From contig JAFUXG010000001.1 of the NCBI GenBank assembly GCA_017470935.1, positions 1-58,793 of the forward strand: DNA of 58,793 nucleotides, written 5' to 3'. Source of the DNA: Lachnospiraceae bacterium. GTDB taxonomy: Bacteria > Bacillota > Clostridia > Lachnospirales > Lachnospiraceae. Under the pieces are notes generated by a model that made no database searches, was not told the DNA's origin, and saw only the letters and a list, made by a program, of their open reading frames with translations. Positions within the stretch are counted from its first letter, which is position 1. Each line of letters opens with the position of its first letter. The translations under genes were made by a program, and so were the position numbers. Positions 1 to 9,022 of this stretch are shown in pieces.

Positions 1-42
1 ATTATGCACAATACCAAAGACTTCGTCAAGCCACCATTTCAT

Positions 43-744
43 CTACTCTCTTCTCACATAATTTAAGGACACCCATCCCACTACATTTTTATTTCCAACC
101 TTGACCGTTACCTTTCCCCATCCATTCTTTTCTTCAGTAACCGTTATAATTGTATTATATGCTAAAAGTCCCAGTTTATTGGAACCGGCATCCGATTTTT
201 TCCTAATATTTAGTCCGTTTCTCGCAGTCACCCTGCCTTTATAAGAAACTTTTTTCTCTGGTGTCTCCGGTTTGGATGGAGTCTCTTCATCCTTTGATGA
301 ATACGGAGTATCAAACAACTCCTTTTCCGCTATTCTTCTATTGGTAAGACCTGGAAGCGGCTTTCCCCCCGCCTTGTCATAGGCAAGGATATATGCGCTG
401 ATTTCTTTGATCGATCTCGTCCCATACTGCACCAGCTGATCAATGGAGCCTATATTATAGGCAAAGGAACACAGTGCATCGAACTGATTTTGGTTCCAAT
501 GATATAAACGATCATATTTCATGACATTGGGACCGTACTTTTTGTCAATGGATCTTGCAAGCCAGTCCTCGGCCTGTTCCTGACTGATCGTCATACCTTT
601 TTTAATCTCAATGCCGGTGATGGATCTATCTGCATTTGTCGTCCCATACCCTATTGTCGGCACACCTACTGAATCCTCATAGGTGGTTAGTCTGCATCCC
701 TCAAACCCTTTGATTAATTCAATTCCCTTTTTTGATATCTTCAT
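43..744 (-). CDS. Phage-type lysozyme (GH24 endolysin) with C-terminal SH3 domain
   Basis: Muramidase predicted to cleave the MurNAc-GlcNAc bond of peptidoglycan. The 233-aa product carries the T4-lysozyme triad spacing: E15, D24 and T30, in the context GFEGCRLTTYEDSVGVPTIG, which matches Glu-x8-Asp-x5-Thr. Residues about 1-150 form the catalytic domain. A Glu/Pro/Lys-rich linker follows (about 150-165), then a bacterial SH3-type domain (about 167-231, 'GLNIRKKSDAGSNKLG') likely to bind the wall. There is no signal peptide, as expected for a holin-dependent or lysis-released enzyme. The start has AAGGAG upstream. No holin or other phage gene is visible next to it, so it is a stray prophage gene or a domesticated lysin. 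Confidence 0.9.
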   Translation of the reverse strand: MKISKKGIELIKGFEGCRLTTYEDSVGVPTIGYGTTNADRSITGIEIKKGMTISQEQAEDWLARSIDKKYGPNVMKYDRLYHWNQNQFDALCSFAYNIGSIDQLVQYGTRSIKEISAYILAYDKAGGKPLPGLTNRRIAEKELFDTPYSSKDEETPSKPETPEKKVSYKGRVTARNGLNIRKKSDAGSNKLGLLAYNTIITVTEEKNGWGKVTVKVGNKNVVGWVSLNYVRRE

Positions 745-881
745 AACTTTTTCTTCTCCTTTTTATAATCACATAATGTGCTTAATCAATTATGTATAAT
801 TTGCATTAATGATTTTATTAATTTCATCACATTCACAATGTCACACTGTCACTTTTACTTTCCGGGTTAACAAAGTTCTTA

Positions 882-2864
882 TTATCTGATTTTCTCACCC
901 AGGTGATATATGTTCATCCTGACATCCCGAATCAGAAAACCATAATGCAGCAAAGACTTATCCATCACCTGTATCCGTTCCTGTTCTCCATCTCCGGCAT
1001 CCATATCTTTAATCACAATAATATTTCCTTTATGCCAGGATTCTCTCTCTTCTTCCTCCTGCAATGGATATAGAGGAATAATCGCATCTCCTTCCTCTAA
1101 TTCATATTGCCGCTTAGACACCCCATCCGGTACGATCGCCGTGATGCTTCCATCCGGTTCATCCTTCGAAAACCATATCAGCATTTTCCCCTGTTCCCAG
1201 TTTCCATTCCCCTTGCGAAACATTATGGGGGACAGATACTCGGTTCCTAATTCCGTATCATAATTTTCAATCATGCAAAGAATCTGTCCCTGCATTCCCC
1301 AGAACTGTGTTTCCTTGTCTGCCTCCAGAAATCCGTTCATGTCCAATATAACATCACTATCTGCACTTATCATATAACACTCTCCTGACGTCTCCTGATA
1401 ATATGTGGTGACATATGCATCCGCAATACTCTCCATCTGCACTCCATCCAGCATAAGACGAATATGGTCTGAATCCTCTGTCGGCTCATCATAGTCTATG
1501 TGATACTTCCGGCAGAGAAATTTCTTATATGCATCTACAAAATGCTGATAATCAGAACAGAAATTTATATCTTCGTATTTCCTTACATCCTCCACAAGAT
1601 TCTCATTGTCCCCACTGGGAAGATAGATGCTGAGTCCACAGGGTGCACTTTGATAGCCCTCTGCAACAGTCCTGATTACCAGTTTTGAATATGCTTCATT
1701 CAGCATGGACTGTCTCATATAGATATTCTGCAAAGATACCGAACTCTGCATTTCAGAATGCAAAGCACCTTCTCCGGCATCCTCTTTAATTTCAAGTTTC
1801 ACAAGCAATGCCAACAGTTCCATCATATCCACCTGTTCCGGCATCCTACTGTCATATATGCTTCCAAACCCCTGAAGACTGTCCCGCTGCCGGCACAACT
1901 CTTCATACACCTTTTCTAGTTGTGCATCTTTTTCATTATCGCTATGTTTCACATACCATCCTAAAACCATGTTCATGATCCTCTGAAACTGCGGATAAGC
2001 ATTTACATCTACCAGACTGAGTGTAAGTTTATAATCTTTTTCCTTGTAAAAGCTTTCGTATGAATCCAGCATTGCCTCACCCACTGTCTTTCCCCATTCT
2101 CTCCCCTGTTCAGCTTCAAAATCCAGCACCTCCATCCAACTGTAATCATAGCCATCCTGCGGCTCCAGTTCCTCGGATGCCACAAAATAATCCACCCTTT
2201 CCTGAAGCATACAGACCAGTTCTATATCCCCCATCAGACACGCATCCATCGCCATGAAATCCAGCGGAGCAGTTAATGATGAGCGCGCAAAAGCATTTTC
2301 TATTTCCGACAGGCTTAATGAGGAATCATTATGAAGGCTGTCACTACCGAATCCTCCAATCTGTCCTTCCCCATGATTCCAGCAGATCAATCCGTAATGC
2401 TCTGCCGGATAGCCCTGTGTACCGTAATTGATGAAATCTGCCAGTGTATCCGAACGCCCCATATCACGGACACCGATATCCTCCACCTCCGATACACCCT
2501 TTCCCGTAATACAGAAACGTCCATATTCATGCTCATTCATAGCAGGATATACCCACTCTGTCGCACCTCCGGCTTCCACAACAACACGAACCCGTTTCCC
2601 CTCCGGATCGATGACCGCCACAGCATCTTCCATCTCTTTGAGGTCTATGGCTGCACAGCCGTAATCACTCTCCAAATCACTCCCATCCATATATACCATA
2701 ACAGTACTATACCCCGGTTCGACTACAGGCTCGTAGTTCTTAATCTTTGTCCCTATGCTTTGAATAACTCCTGTTGTGGCCAGTGCAGTTACCGCCAGTA
2801 TGGTTACCAATATACCTGCGGGGTCCATTTGTTTTTGTACTGCTTGATTCATATCATCTATCAC
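882..2864 (-). CDS. Clostripain-family (C11) cysteine peptidase, membrane-anchored
   Basis: The 660-aa product has the C11 His/Cys dyad in order: H164 in 'LICWNHGEG' and C209 in 'MAMDACLMGD'. The family opening motif 'VMVYMDGSDLES' sits near residue 55. A single apolar segment at about 17-37 is a signal anchor, so the peptidase domain should lie outside the cell. C11 enzymes cleave after Arg or Lys and often self-activate; the specificity here is not established. About 400 residues after the core are of unknown fold. The start follows GAGGTGATAG; a second ATG four codons later is possible. The gene stands alone and is divergent from the recombinase at 3001. Confidence 0.85.
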   Translation of the reverse strand: MIDDMNQAVQKQMDPAGILVTILAVTALATTGVIQSIGTKIKNYEPVVEPGYSTVMVYMDGSDLESDYGCAAIDLKEMEDAVAVIDPEGKRVRVVVEAGGATEWVYPAMNEHEYGRFCITGKGVSEVEDIGVRDMGRSDTLADFINYGTQGYPAEHYGLICWNHGEGQIGGFGSDSLHNDSSLSLSEIENAFARSSLTAPLDFMAMDACLMGDIELVCMLQERVDYFVASEELEPQDGYDYSWMEVLDFEAEQGREWGKTVGEAMLDSYESFYKEKDYKLTLSLVDVNAYPQFQRIMNMVLGWYVKHSDNEKDAQLEKVYEELCRQRDSLQGFGSIYDSRMPEQVDMMELLALLVKLEIKEDAGEGALHSEMQSSVSLQNIYMRQSMLNEAYSKLVIRTVAEGYQSAPCGLSIYLPSGDNENLVEDVRKYEDINFCSDYQHFVDAYKKFLCRKYHIDYDEPTEDSDHIRLMLDGVQMESIADAYVTTYYQETSGECYMISADSDVILDMNGFLEADKETQFWGMQGQILCMIENYDTELGTEYLSPIMFRKGNGNWEQGKMLIWFSKDEPDGSITAIVPDGVSKRQYELEEGDAIIPLYPLQEEEERESWHKGNIIVIKDMDAGDGEQERIQVMDKSLLHYGFLIRDVRMNIYHLGEKIR

Positions 2865-3000
2865 CTCACATCATCTGAATTTATAAAACTTTATTTAGTT
2901 TATTTTTCAATAAATCTTGAATAACAAGCTGACTATTCATAAATTGTAATATGTAACCGTACATTTATAGTCATTAGAAGTATTAAAAAGGAGTGTGCCT

Positions 3001-3816
3001 ATGAAAGAAGAGCTAAAGAACTACCGACTTTATCTTGAAGAGACGGAACTATCTCAGTCCACGATCCAAACCTATATCCGAAATGCTGAAAACTTCCTAC
3101 ATTTCACCACAGGACAGACGATAACAAAGGCAACCGTTCTGTCTTACCGCAAAAGTCTGATACTTAAGAATTACAAAGCATCCACAATCAATTTGAACAT
3201 AATAAGTGTTAATAAATTTCTGCGCTTTTGCAAAAGGAACGACTGCATCATTAAAGTCAAAAAACAGCAATATGCCCAGAGTCTACAAAATGTGTTGGAA
3301 CAGACAGACTACCATGCCCTGCTTTACTGTGCCTCCAAGAATCATCAGGAGAAATATTTTTGGATCATGAAGACTCTTGCAAAGACCGGCATCAGAATCA
3401 GCGAGCTTAGGTACATTACTGTTGAAGCAATCAGTAACGGGACAACTCAGGTATACAACAAGGGAAAGTACCGGGATATCTATATCCCCAAAACTCTTGC
3501 TGAACCGTTACAGAAATACTGCTCAGATCGGCTTATTAAGACAGGCTCCGTTTTTCTTGGCAGCCGTGGTACTCCCATCAGCCGCACGGCAGTATGGAAA
3601 AAATTAAAGCATATTGCAGCCATGGCAGGAATTGATTCCTCCAAGGTGTACCCACACAACTTTCGCCACTTTTTTGCCCTGTCATACATGGAGCGTTACG
3701 GAAACATATTTGAACTGGCAGATATATTAGGACATTCCAATGTGGAAATCACCAGAATCTACTCCAAGTCCACAGCAGAACAGAAGCGGCACCGGCTGGA
3801 TATCCTTGGTGAGTAA
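3001..3816 (+). CDS. Tyrosine recombinase / integrase family protein
   Basis: 271-aa site-specific recombinase. The N-terminal SAM-like core-binding domain (about 1-85) begins 'YRLYLEETELSQSTIQTY'. The catalytic domain contains 'AKTGIRISEL' (catalytic Arg, about residue 131), 'HNFRHFFAL' (His-x-x-Arg, about 220), 'LGHSNVEIT' (second His) and the nucleophile Tyr in 'RIYSKST' (about 254). I start at ATG 3001, seven bases after AAGGAG, rather than the GTG at 2995 that overlaps the spacer. It ends 8 bp from the convergent 1066-aa gene, so it may be the integrase of a small island holding the C58 protease operon. It could also be a solitary Xer-like or DNA-inversion enzyme. Confidence 0.88.
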   Translation: MKEELKNYRLYLEETELSQSTIQTYIRNAENFLHFTTGQTITKATVLSYRKSLILKNYKASTINLNIISVNKFLRFCKRNDCIIKVKKQQYAQSLQNVLEQTDYHALLYCASKNHQEKYFWIMKTLAKTGIRISELRYITVEAISNGTTQVYNKGKYRDIYIPKTLAEPLQKYCSDRLIKTGSVFLGSRGTPISRTAVWKKLKHIAAMAGIDSSKVYPHNFRHFFALSYMERYGNIFELADILGHSNVEITRIYSKSTAEQKRHRLDILGE

Positions 3817-3824
3817 TGGTATTA

Positions 3825-6800
3825 CTACAGTCTGTTCTCATAGCTTCCCTTTCTGCTGCGGTTTCGCATTGTTTCCACCCTCGCATCAGCCTTCACGTTA
3901 AGCCGTTCCTCAATCTCACGGAAACTGTCACGAATGACCTCTTCTCTTGATGGATTGATCAGCAGGGAACCGCTGCGACTCACAGGAAATGCTTCATACA
4001 TCTGTTCCTCCACCTTAAGAACCGCACCTGCAATATTTCCCTGCTCTTCATCCATCATCATTTTTCCATGTCCTCCGGTTGCCGCATGGATTTCCTCGTT
4101 GTGCAGCAGCATGGATTCTCTTTGCCGCTTTACATTTTCTATATTCTCCACAATCTTGTCATAAAGCTTCCTTCCCTGGTCATACTCTGCGATCAGCTGC
4201 TTTGTCTCTGAAAGCTCTCCATCACGAAAAACTCCCTGTTTCTCCTTCGCAGCCACACTTCTCTTCAATCCGCCCATGGCGTTTCCAAGTGCCTTCATGT
4301 TGCCTAACTGCGTACCGGTGACCAGAGTATTTTCCACATGCTGCAGCGCATTTACCATGGATACATTCATTTCATCAAACTCTTCCATGGGAATGCACAT
4401 CTCCTCCACATAGGTCTGCTGCATAGACTGCATTAATGAAACTGAAGCATTTAAATGTTCTTTCACCTGATCTAAATGTTTGCAGTGCTGCTCCACGCTG
4501 TATTCCACATGCTGATATTTCCGCCAGCTGCTGCGAAAGGCTCCCTGATCAATGCGGTTAAGATCAGGCTCGATTTTCTCATTGATTGCATCGGACAGTG
4601 CACCTGTCGGACTGCTTGACAATGTATTTTTCCCGATCTGCTTAGACAGATTATAATGCTTCCCCAGTACGACAAAATCAATCTCCGCAAGAAAATACTG
4701 CCTGTTAACATCCGCACTTGCCTGTAACTTAATGTAGTTGAGATAGAACAGGGACATGGCTCCCTGGATCACTGCATTTACCGCTTTCAGAACACCTTCA
4801 CCAACAACCTCCGAAAGATTCAGCACTCCTTTTGCAACATTTAAGGCCGCAGTAGCCACACCTATGGCAGTGTATATGCCCGCCTTTGCCACCTCGAATG
4901 CACCAATCTCAATGCCCTTGGCAATTGCTACAAATGCCTTCTTCCACCATGATGCATGGCTGATATCCGACCGGCACTCCTCAATTCTGCGGTTATAATA
5001 GTCGATCTGCCCATAAAGCTGGTTTACCTGCTGCTGTGCCCTGTCAACCTCCCGCTTTGCATTGTCAATCTTCTCCCGAAGTCTTTTCACCGCACCATCG
5101 ATTTTTTCCGTAACCGCATTTAATTTCTGTGTAAGTCTCGATGTGTCAATGGAAAGAGCAAACTCGAACCGCCCTGATGTAAAGCTTCCATAATCCACCT
5201 TCAGGTGCAAAGACACCTCCAGAATCGAAAGCCAGACTGTACACAAATCTACCGAGACAAGCCCCTGCATGAAAATGATTCTGGAATCCACCCGGAACAT
5301 GCGAAGAATCTCCACACATCCGTCCAGATAAAATGATACATTGCTTTTCCCGGCTGACAGAAAGAATACCAGCCCCGGCTGATTCGGATTGATAAATTGT
5401 GACAGCACGCTGTTATTTGCGACCGGTATTGTGTCAGTACTCCTGCCTGCATATTGAGACGGTCCGATCCGTATAAATCCGAGATCGATTTCCCCAATCT
5501 TAGCATATGCCAGCACGCCCTCCGATTCCCTCAGTGAAAACAGCACCTCGAACCGTTTCCGAAACAGCTCGATCACGCCGCACAGAAATATTCCCGGCTC
5601 CACTGTATAGTTTCCAAAGCTTGTACGGATCGTAGAATAGTAGAACTGTGCCGATAACTGAAGCTTTCCTTCCCTGTTAATGTAATAATGCCGCATCCTC
5701 TTAAGATCCGCCAGATCCGTTCCCTCACCAAAAGGAGTCAGCTGCACCTGTGATTCTTCAAGACGCAAAGAATCATTATGCACCTGTGCATTGAACCGGT
5801 TTACGATGGAAGATATGTCCTTTCTCTTAATCTGAGCCCTGTCAAAGGGACTCATATCCTGAAACGGCAGTCCGAGGATCCGTATGAAATCCATGCACTC
5901 AATTCCGCTAATGTGCTGCCCCAACAGATTATCTACAAGAATTGGAATGGACAGATCGCTGACAGCTGCTGATAATAGCTTAGGTTCCACAAGTTCCCCT
6001 TCAACCTGCAGTATGACTGCCCCGAACAGCTGAATATTCCGAATATAGATCGAACTGTATAAGCCAAAAGAAATTCCGGCACCTGCACGTATCATAAGAC
6101 AGGTATCTCCGATTGAAAACGGTCCAAACAGCGATATCGGTCTTTCCACATGGGCAAGTGCCTCAATCTGAAAGGATGCATTACTCACCCCGCAGTCCAC
6201 CGTAAATGTCATATCCTTAAGCGGCTTCCAGCCCACAAAGCAAAATGAACCCCGTATCAGAAAAGCGGTCTGACTGCCAAACTGCATCATCATATTAAGC
6301 TCACTGCTTTCAATGAAGCTTGTTCGAATCCCGCCAAGACTTAACATACAGGCGGCACCCTGATTATCCGCACCCAGAAACAGTCTGGTTTTCTTAATAC
6401 CAAACAGTTCTCTCACACCTGTCTTTAACAGACCGTCTCCCTCAAGGGATATATCTGCATAGGCGAGAAAGTTATAGCTTGTAAACGCTTTTGGAATGCT
6501 TCCTGATGCATCCTGGCTTCGCATCATCTGCGTAAGCAAAAAACCACCGCCTGTCTGTGCATAGCATACAAATTCCCGTATACCGAAAAAGTCAGCGGCT
6601 GTGTAAAGTGCCTTGAAAAATCCTGATGCATCCTGTGCTCCATGATCATTCTCCATCTGAAAAGCAAAGAGGATTGCCATATTATTATCAGACTTTGCCA
6701 GTTTGAAACAGATCTCTCCGTTCTCCACTCCCGCCATGAGCATTTTATCCCGATACATAACTGACAGTTCAGAAACCGAACGGTCCGGAATCAGAGCAGC

Positions 6801-7025
6801 CACATACCGGTTGATTTCTTCCGAAAATCTGATATCCGTTGCTTCACACACATCCGCAATGCTTCTTCCACCCCATTTCAATCTGCCATAAAACATAATT
6901 TCTCCGTCATTGCTTCCGATTGCAGCGACGAGGGGACATGACAGTAATTCTCCGTCTACTGTCACGCTATATGAAATCTTATTGGTCTGTATGTTTTTGC
7001 CCTGTATGTTTTCGCTCTGATCCAT
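3825..7025 (-). CDS. 1066-aa protein with coiled coils and a long apolar segment, function unknown
   Basis: I do not recognise the family. The first 630 or so residues look beta-rich, with many short alternating apolar runs and no signal peptide. At about 640-690 there is a heptad-like charged coiled coil ('KIDGAVKRLREKIDNAKREV'). A 70-residue Gly/Ala-rich apolar stretch follows, starting near 'WWKKAFVAIAKGIEIGAF' and running through 'GVATAALNVAKGVL' to 'GAMSLFYLNYIKL'. A second long helical, charged region closes the protein. A coiled-coil/apolar-hairpin/coiled-coil layout resembles helical pore-forming toxins (ClyA/Hbl type), but that is analogy only. RBS AAAGGA. Third gene of an operon after the C58 protease and the 175-aa gene. 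A delivery or pore partner for the protease is an inference. Confidence 0.6.
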   Translation of the reverse strand: MDQSENIQGKNIQTNKISYSVTVDGELLSCPLVAAIGSNDGEIMFYGRLKWGGRSIADVCEATDIRFSEEINRYVAALIPDRSVSELSVMYRDKMLMAGVENGEICFKLAKSDNNMAILFAFQMENDHGAQDASGFFKALYTAADFFGIREFVCYAQTGGGFLLTQMMRSQDASGSIPKAFTSYNFLAYADISLEGDGLLKTGVRELFGIKKTRLFLGADNQGAACMLSLGGIRTSFIESSELNMMMQFGSQTAFLIRGSFCFVGWKPLKDMTFTVDCGVSNASFQIEALAHVERPISLFGPFSIGDTCLMIRAGAGISFGLYSSIYIRNIQLFGAVILQVEGELVEPKLLSAAVSDLSIPILVDNLLGQHISGIECMDFIRILGLPFQDMSPFDRAQIKRKDISSIVNRFNAQVHNDSLRLEESQVQLTPFGEGTDLADLKRMRHYYINREGKLQLSAQFYYSTIRTSFGNYTVEPGIFLCGVIELFRKRFEVLFSLRESEGVLAYAKIGEIDLGFIRIGPSQYAGRSTDTIPVANNSVLSQFINPNQPGLVFFLSAGKSNVSFYLDGCVEILRMFRVDSRIIFMQGLVSVDLCTVWLSILEVSLHLKVDYGSFTSGRFEFALSIDTSRLTQKLNAVTEKIDGAVKRLREKIDNAKREVDRAQQQVNQLYGQIDYYNRRIEECRSDISHASWWKKAFVAIAKGIEIGAFEVAKAGIYTAIGVATAALNVAKGVLNLSEVVGEGVLKAVNAVIQGAMSLFYLNYIKLQASADVNRQYFLAEIDFVVLGKHYNLSKQIGKNTLSSSPTGALSDAINEKIEPDLNRIDQGAFRSSWRKYQHVEYSVEQHCKHLDQVKEHLNASVSLMQSMQQTYVEEMCIPMEEFDEMNVSMVNALQHVENTLVTGTQLGNMKALGNAMGGLKRSVAAKEKQGVFRDGELSETKQLIAEYDQGRKLYDKIVENIENVKRQRESMLLHNEEIHAATGGHGKMMMDEEQGNIAGAVLKVEEQMYEAFPVSRSGSLLINPSREEVIRDSFREIEERLNVKADARVETMRNRSRKGSYENRL

Positions 7026-7153
7026 TCCGTTATATCCTTTCCAATGTTCTGTGTTTTTCCGCCTGTGATAGTTATTTAATTTTTCTGCAAACAGATGTTG
7101 ATATTCTGATTCGCTAAATCTATTAAATGTTCATTTGGCAGCAAACCAGGTGA

Positions 7154-7681
7154 TCATGCATCCCCGGCAACCGCAGGAATACCGATATACTCATCAATCT
7201 TAATCAGCCTCATCTTCTCAATAACCTTCTGACGTGTGGTATTCCATATAGAAAGGGATACATTATTCACGTCCACAAGCTGCGCGACTGCTTTCGGGAT
7301 CAGTCCCTCCGTCACAATCTGAAGCTGGAAAGCATATTCCGTCTCAGCATTCTCTTCTTTTTCTTTGTTAATGTAAAGGTAAGCCATATTAAGCTTCACA
7401 ACAATCTTATCAAGATCGAATCCATCCTTCCCATCCGATAGACCTGACAGACTTTCTGTTAATTCTTTCTCCATATCCTCTGTACTTGCCTCTGATCCTG
7501 AACTGCTTACCAGCTTCTTAATATCTGCGATCACCTGTCCGATGGACACACCTGTATCCGCATTCTGTTCTGACGGAATCAGCAATACCGCATAACCGTC
7601 ATCCTTCTGCTCATATACCGCCTTCAGTTTTGTGCCGATCAATGCAAAATCTACTCCTACTAATGCTTTTAATTCACTCAT
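7154..7681 (-). CDS. 175-aa conserved-looking protein of the C58 operon, function unknown
   Basis: Middle gene of the operon, 46 bp after the C58 protease gene and 128 bp before the 1066-aa gene. It has no signal peptide or membrane span. The protein opens with a beta-like segment ('VGVDFALIGTKLKAVYEQ'), has a Ser/Glu/Asp-rich linker near residues 60-80, and ends with another mixed domain. AGGAGG precedes the start. Size and position would suit a chaperone, immunity or structural partner of its neighbours, but no motif supports any one of these. Confidence 0.55.
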   Translation of the reverse strand: MSELKALVGVDFALIGTKLKAVYEQKDDGYAVLLIPSEQNADTGVSIGQVIADIKKLVSSSGSEASTEDMEKELTESLSGLSDGKDGFDLDKIVVKLNMAYLYINKEKEENAETEYAFQLQIVTEGLIPKAVAQLVDVNNVSLSIWNTTRQKVIEKMRLIKIDEYIGIPAVAGDA

Positions 7682-7727
7682 ACCTTCAATCCTCCTATAT
7701 AAATTTTACGAAAGACTCTGCTATTCT

Positions 7728-8417
7728 TTACTCATTCTTCACCACGTTGCAGATATCGAACCTTTCATTCCGCGGAAATCCATATTTGAAATAGTTCACA
7801 ACACCTTTGATAGAATCCGACCTGCACACACCGCAATTAGGTTCATAGAACAGAATTTCCCTGTGTCTGTCTCTTTCGATGCATGCAAATGCCATCTGAT
7901 GATTACTGCTGCCTACAAGATATACCCCCGGATTACCATCAAACTTCTTTTCAAAGTGTATTCTGAAATCATCAGCAGTCAGTTGATCAAAAAACATATC
8001 AGTTTTCAATGAACTGCGTGAGCAGGCATCCACATACCATTGGTAAATCTCCGGAATACCGGCAAGCTCCATGTCAGGATCTGCCACCTTCAGTTTTTTT
8101 GACAGTCCTATAACAAAGGAAATAAACCGATTCACGACAGAACTCATACCCGTATTTACTGAGTAATGAAAGAAGTTTGCTGCAATCTGCTTATACAATG
8201 CATCATTGGAGTCCACAAACCCTTTTTCATTTAACCTAATGGCTGTATCCACATCACCCAATGCAACACGCCTGACCCATTCCAAACTTAACGCAAAGCA
8301 TATTCCATCCTTAATTTCATCTTCCTCAAGTACGGACACAATATCGTCACCCAATTGAGATATAACCCTATCAATGATATAGGACTGTGGCACCGCTTCA
8401 TGTGTGATTATATACAT
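7728..8417 (-). CDS. YopT-like (C58-type) cysteine protease domain protein
   Basis: The 229-aa product shows the C58 layout: Cys40 in 'KDGICFALSLEWVRR', His173 in 'GSSNHQMAFAC', and 'FYEPNCG' (E192-P193-N194) where family members usually have Asp-Pro-Asn. The catalytic Asp is therefore replaced by Glu, which may still work or may weaken the enzyme. C58 proteases are mostly effectors (YopT cleaves prenylated Rho GTPases); the target here is unknown. No secretion signal is seen. The start follows GGAGG by nine bases. First gene of an operon with the 175-aa and 1066-aa genes, which suggests a protease effector with dedicated partners (inference). Confidence 0.65.
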   Translation of the reverse strand: MYIITHEAVPQSYIIDRVISQLGDDIVSVLEEDEIKDGICFALSLEWVRRVALGDVDTAIRLNEKGFVDSNDALYKQIAANFFHYSVNTGMSSVVNRFISFVIGLSKKLKVADPDMELAGIPEIYQWYVDACSRSSLKTDMFFDQLTADDFRIHFEKKFDGNPGVYLVGSSNHQMAFACIERDRHREILFYEPNCGVCRSDSIKGVVNYFKYGFPRNERFDICNVVKNE

Positions 8418-8429
8418 ACACTTATACCT

Positions 8430-8800
8430 CCATTTAATTTAGTCATACCGGTATAATCACATAATACAATATTGTGTTAACTATGAGTTTAAATAGCAAA
8501 AGGTTGACTAATTGATGCGACATTTCCTGTTAATCGCTTTTGTTAGATATATCGTTGATTAAGATATATGATACTTGGAAATATAGAAGCATATAATTAT
8601 AGAATTAAAGCATATACGATGAAATTATATTGAAATTAATTTTGAGTTTTTACTCGATTCTAATTTGGAATTGATTTTAAGATTTTATTGGAAATACACA
8701 CTGGAATTAGGTTTTATTATGAAATTTATAAAGAATTGCAGCATAGAAATATATATAATTATGACTTGACAAAATTATCATAATATTGTATTGCGTTAAC
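8430..8800 (+). repeat. AT-rich spacer bounded by two related 21-bp direct repeats
   Basis: No gene is visible between the C58 operon start and the debris at 8806. The stretch is strongly AT-rich with many A/T runs. Two 21-bp sequences, at 8461-8481 and 8780-8800, share 17 of 21 bases; both begin ATAATA and end with a GTTAAC-type tail, and each contains a CAATATTG-like core. They could be regulator sites for the C58 operon or boundary repeats of an insertion. I cannot choose between these. Confidence 0.35.
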
Positions 8801-8805
8801 TTACA

Positions 8806-8908
8806 TTTATACGATATTATACAAGGCTCTGTCGCCCTCTCTTAATGTGAGCCCCATGCCAAAACAGATGATTCCCTTCACACCAATTCTAACACATTCT
8901 TCTAACAA
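8806..8908 (-). pseudogene. Remnant of an SPL-family radical SAM protein (internal fragment)
   Basis: The minus-strand frame reads as an isolated fragment containing 'VKGIICFGMGLTLREGDR', then 'ALYNIV' and a stop. I recall this motif from the middle of spore-photoproduct-lyase-like radical SAM proteins of Clostridia, where the chain normally continues with Glu-Tyr-Phe-Tyr. The frame is closed by a stop about 30 codons upstream, and the radical SAM cysteines are absent. It is gene debris beside the C58 operon, which suggests an insertion or deletion took place here. Confidence 0.5.
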
Positions 8909-9006
8909 TCACCATTTTTCTCATGTTCAACCCACATACGAAAATCATCCAAAAATCTTTCTCTTAATGGGGTTACATATAGTTTTTCAAACAGTTCCTT
9001 ATCCAT
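8902..9006 (-). CDS. 34-aa small ORF, possibly another gene fragment
   Basis: An ATG preceded by GAGGTGG opens a 34-codon frame, 'MDKELFEKLYVTPLRERF' to 'EHEKNGDC'. It is charged, probably helical, and has no membrane segment. Its end overlaps the radical SAM remnant in another frame, so it may be the 5' end of a truncated gene rather than a functional peptide. Confidence 0.3.
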   Translation of the reverse strand: MDKELFEKLYVTPLRERFLDDFRMWVEHEKNGDC

Positions 9007-9022
9007 ATCCACCTCTTATAAA

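Noticed and set aside
43-744. Part of a complete prophage at the left edge
   Set aside because: No phage structural, holin or replication genes follow; only the lysin is present in the window.
2331-2924. Long plus-strand frame (197 aa) over the clostripain gene
   Set aside because: Shadow frame with no ribosome site and no recognisable protein, opposite a gene with clear catalytic motifs.
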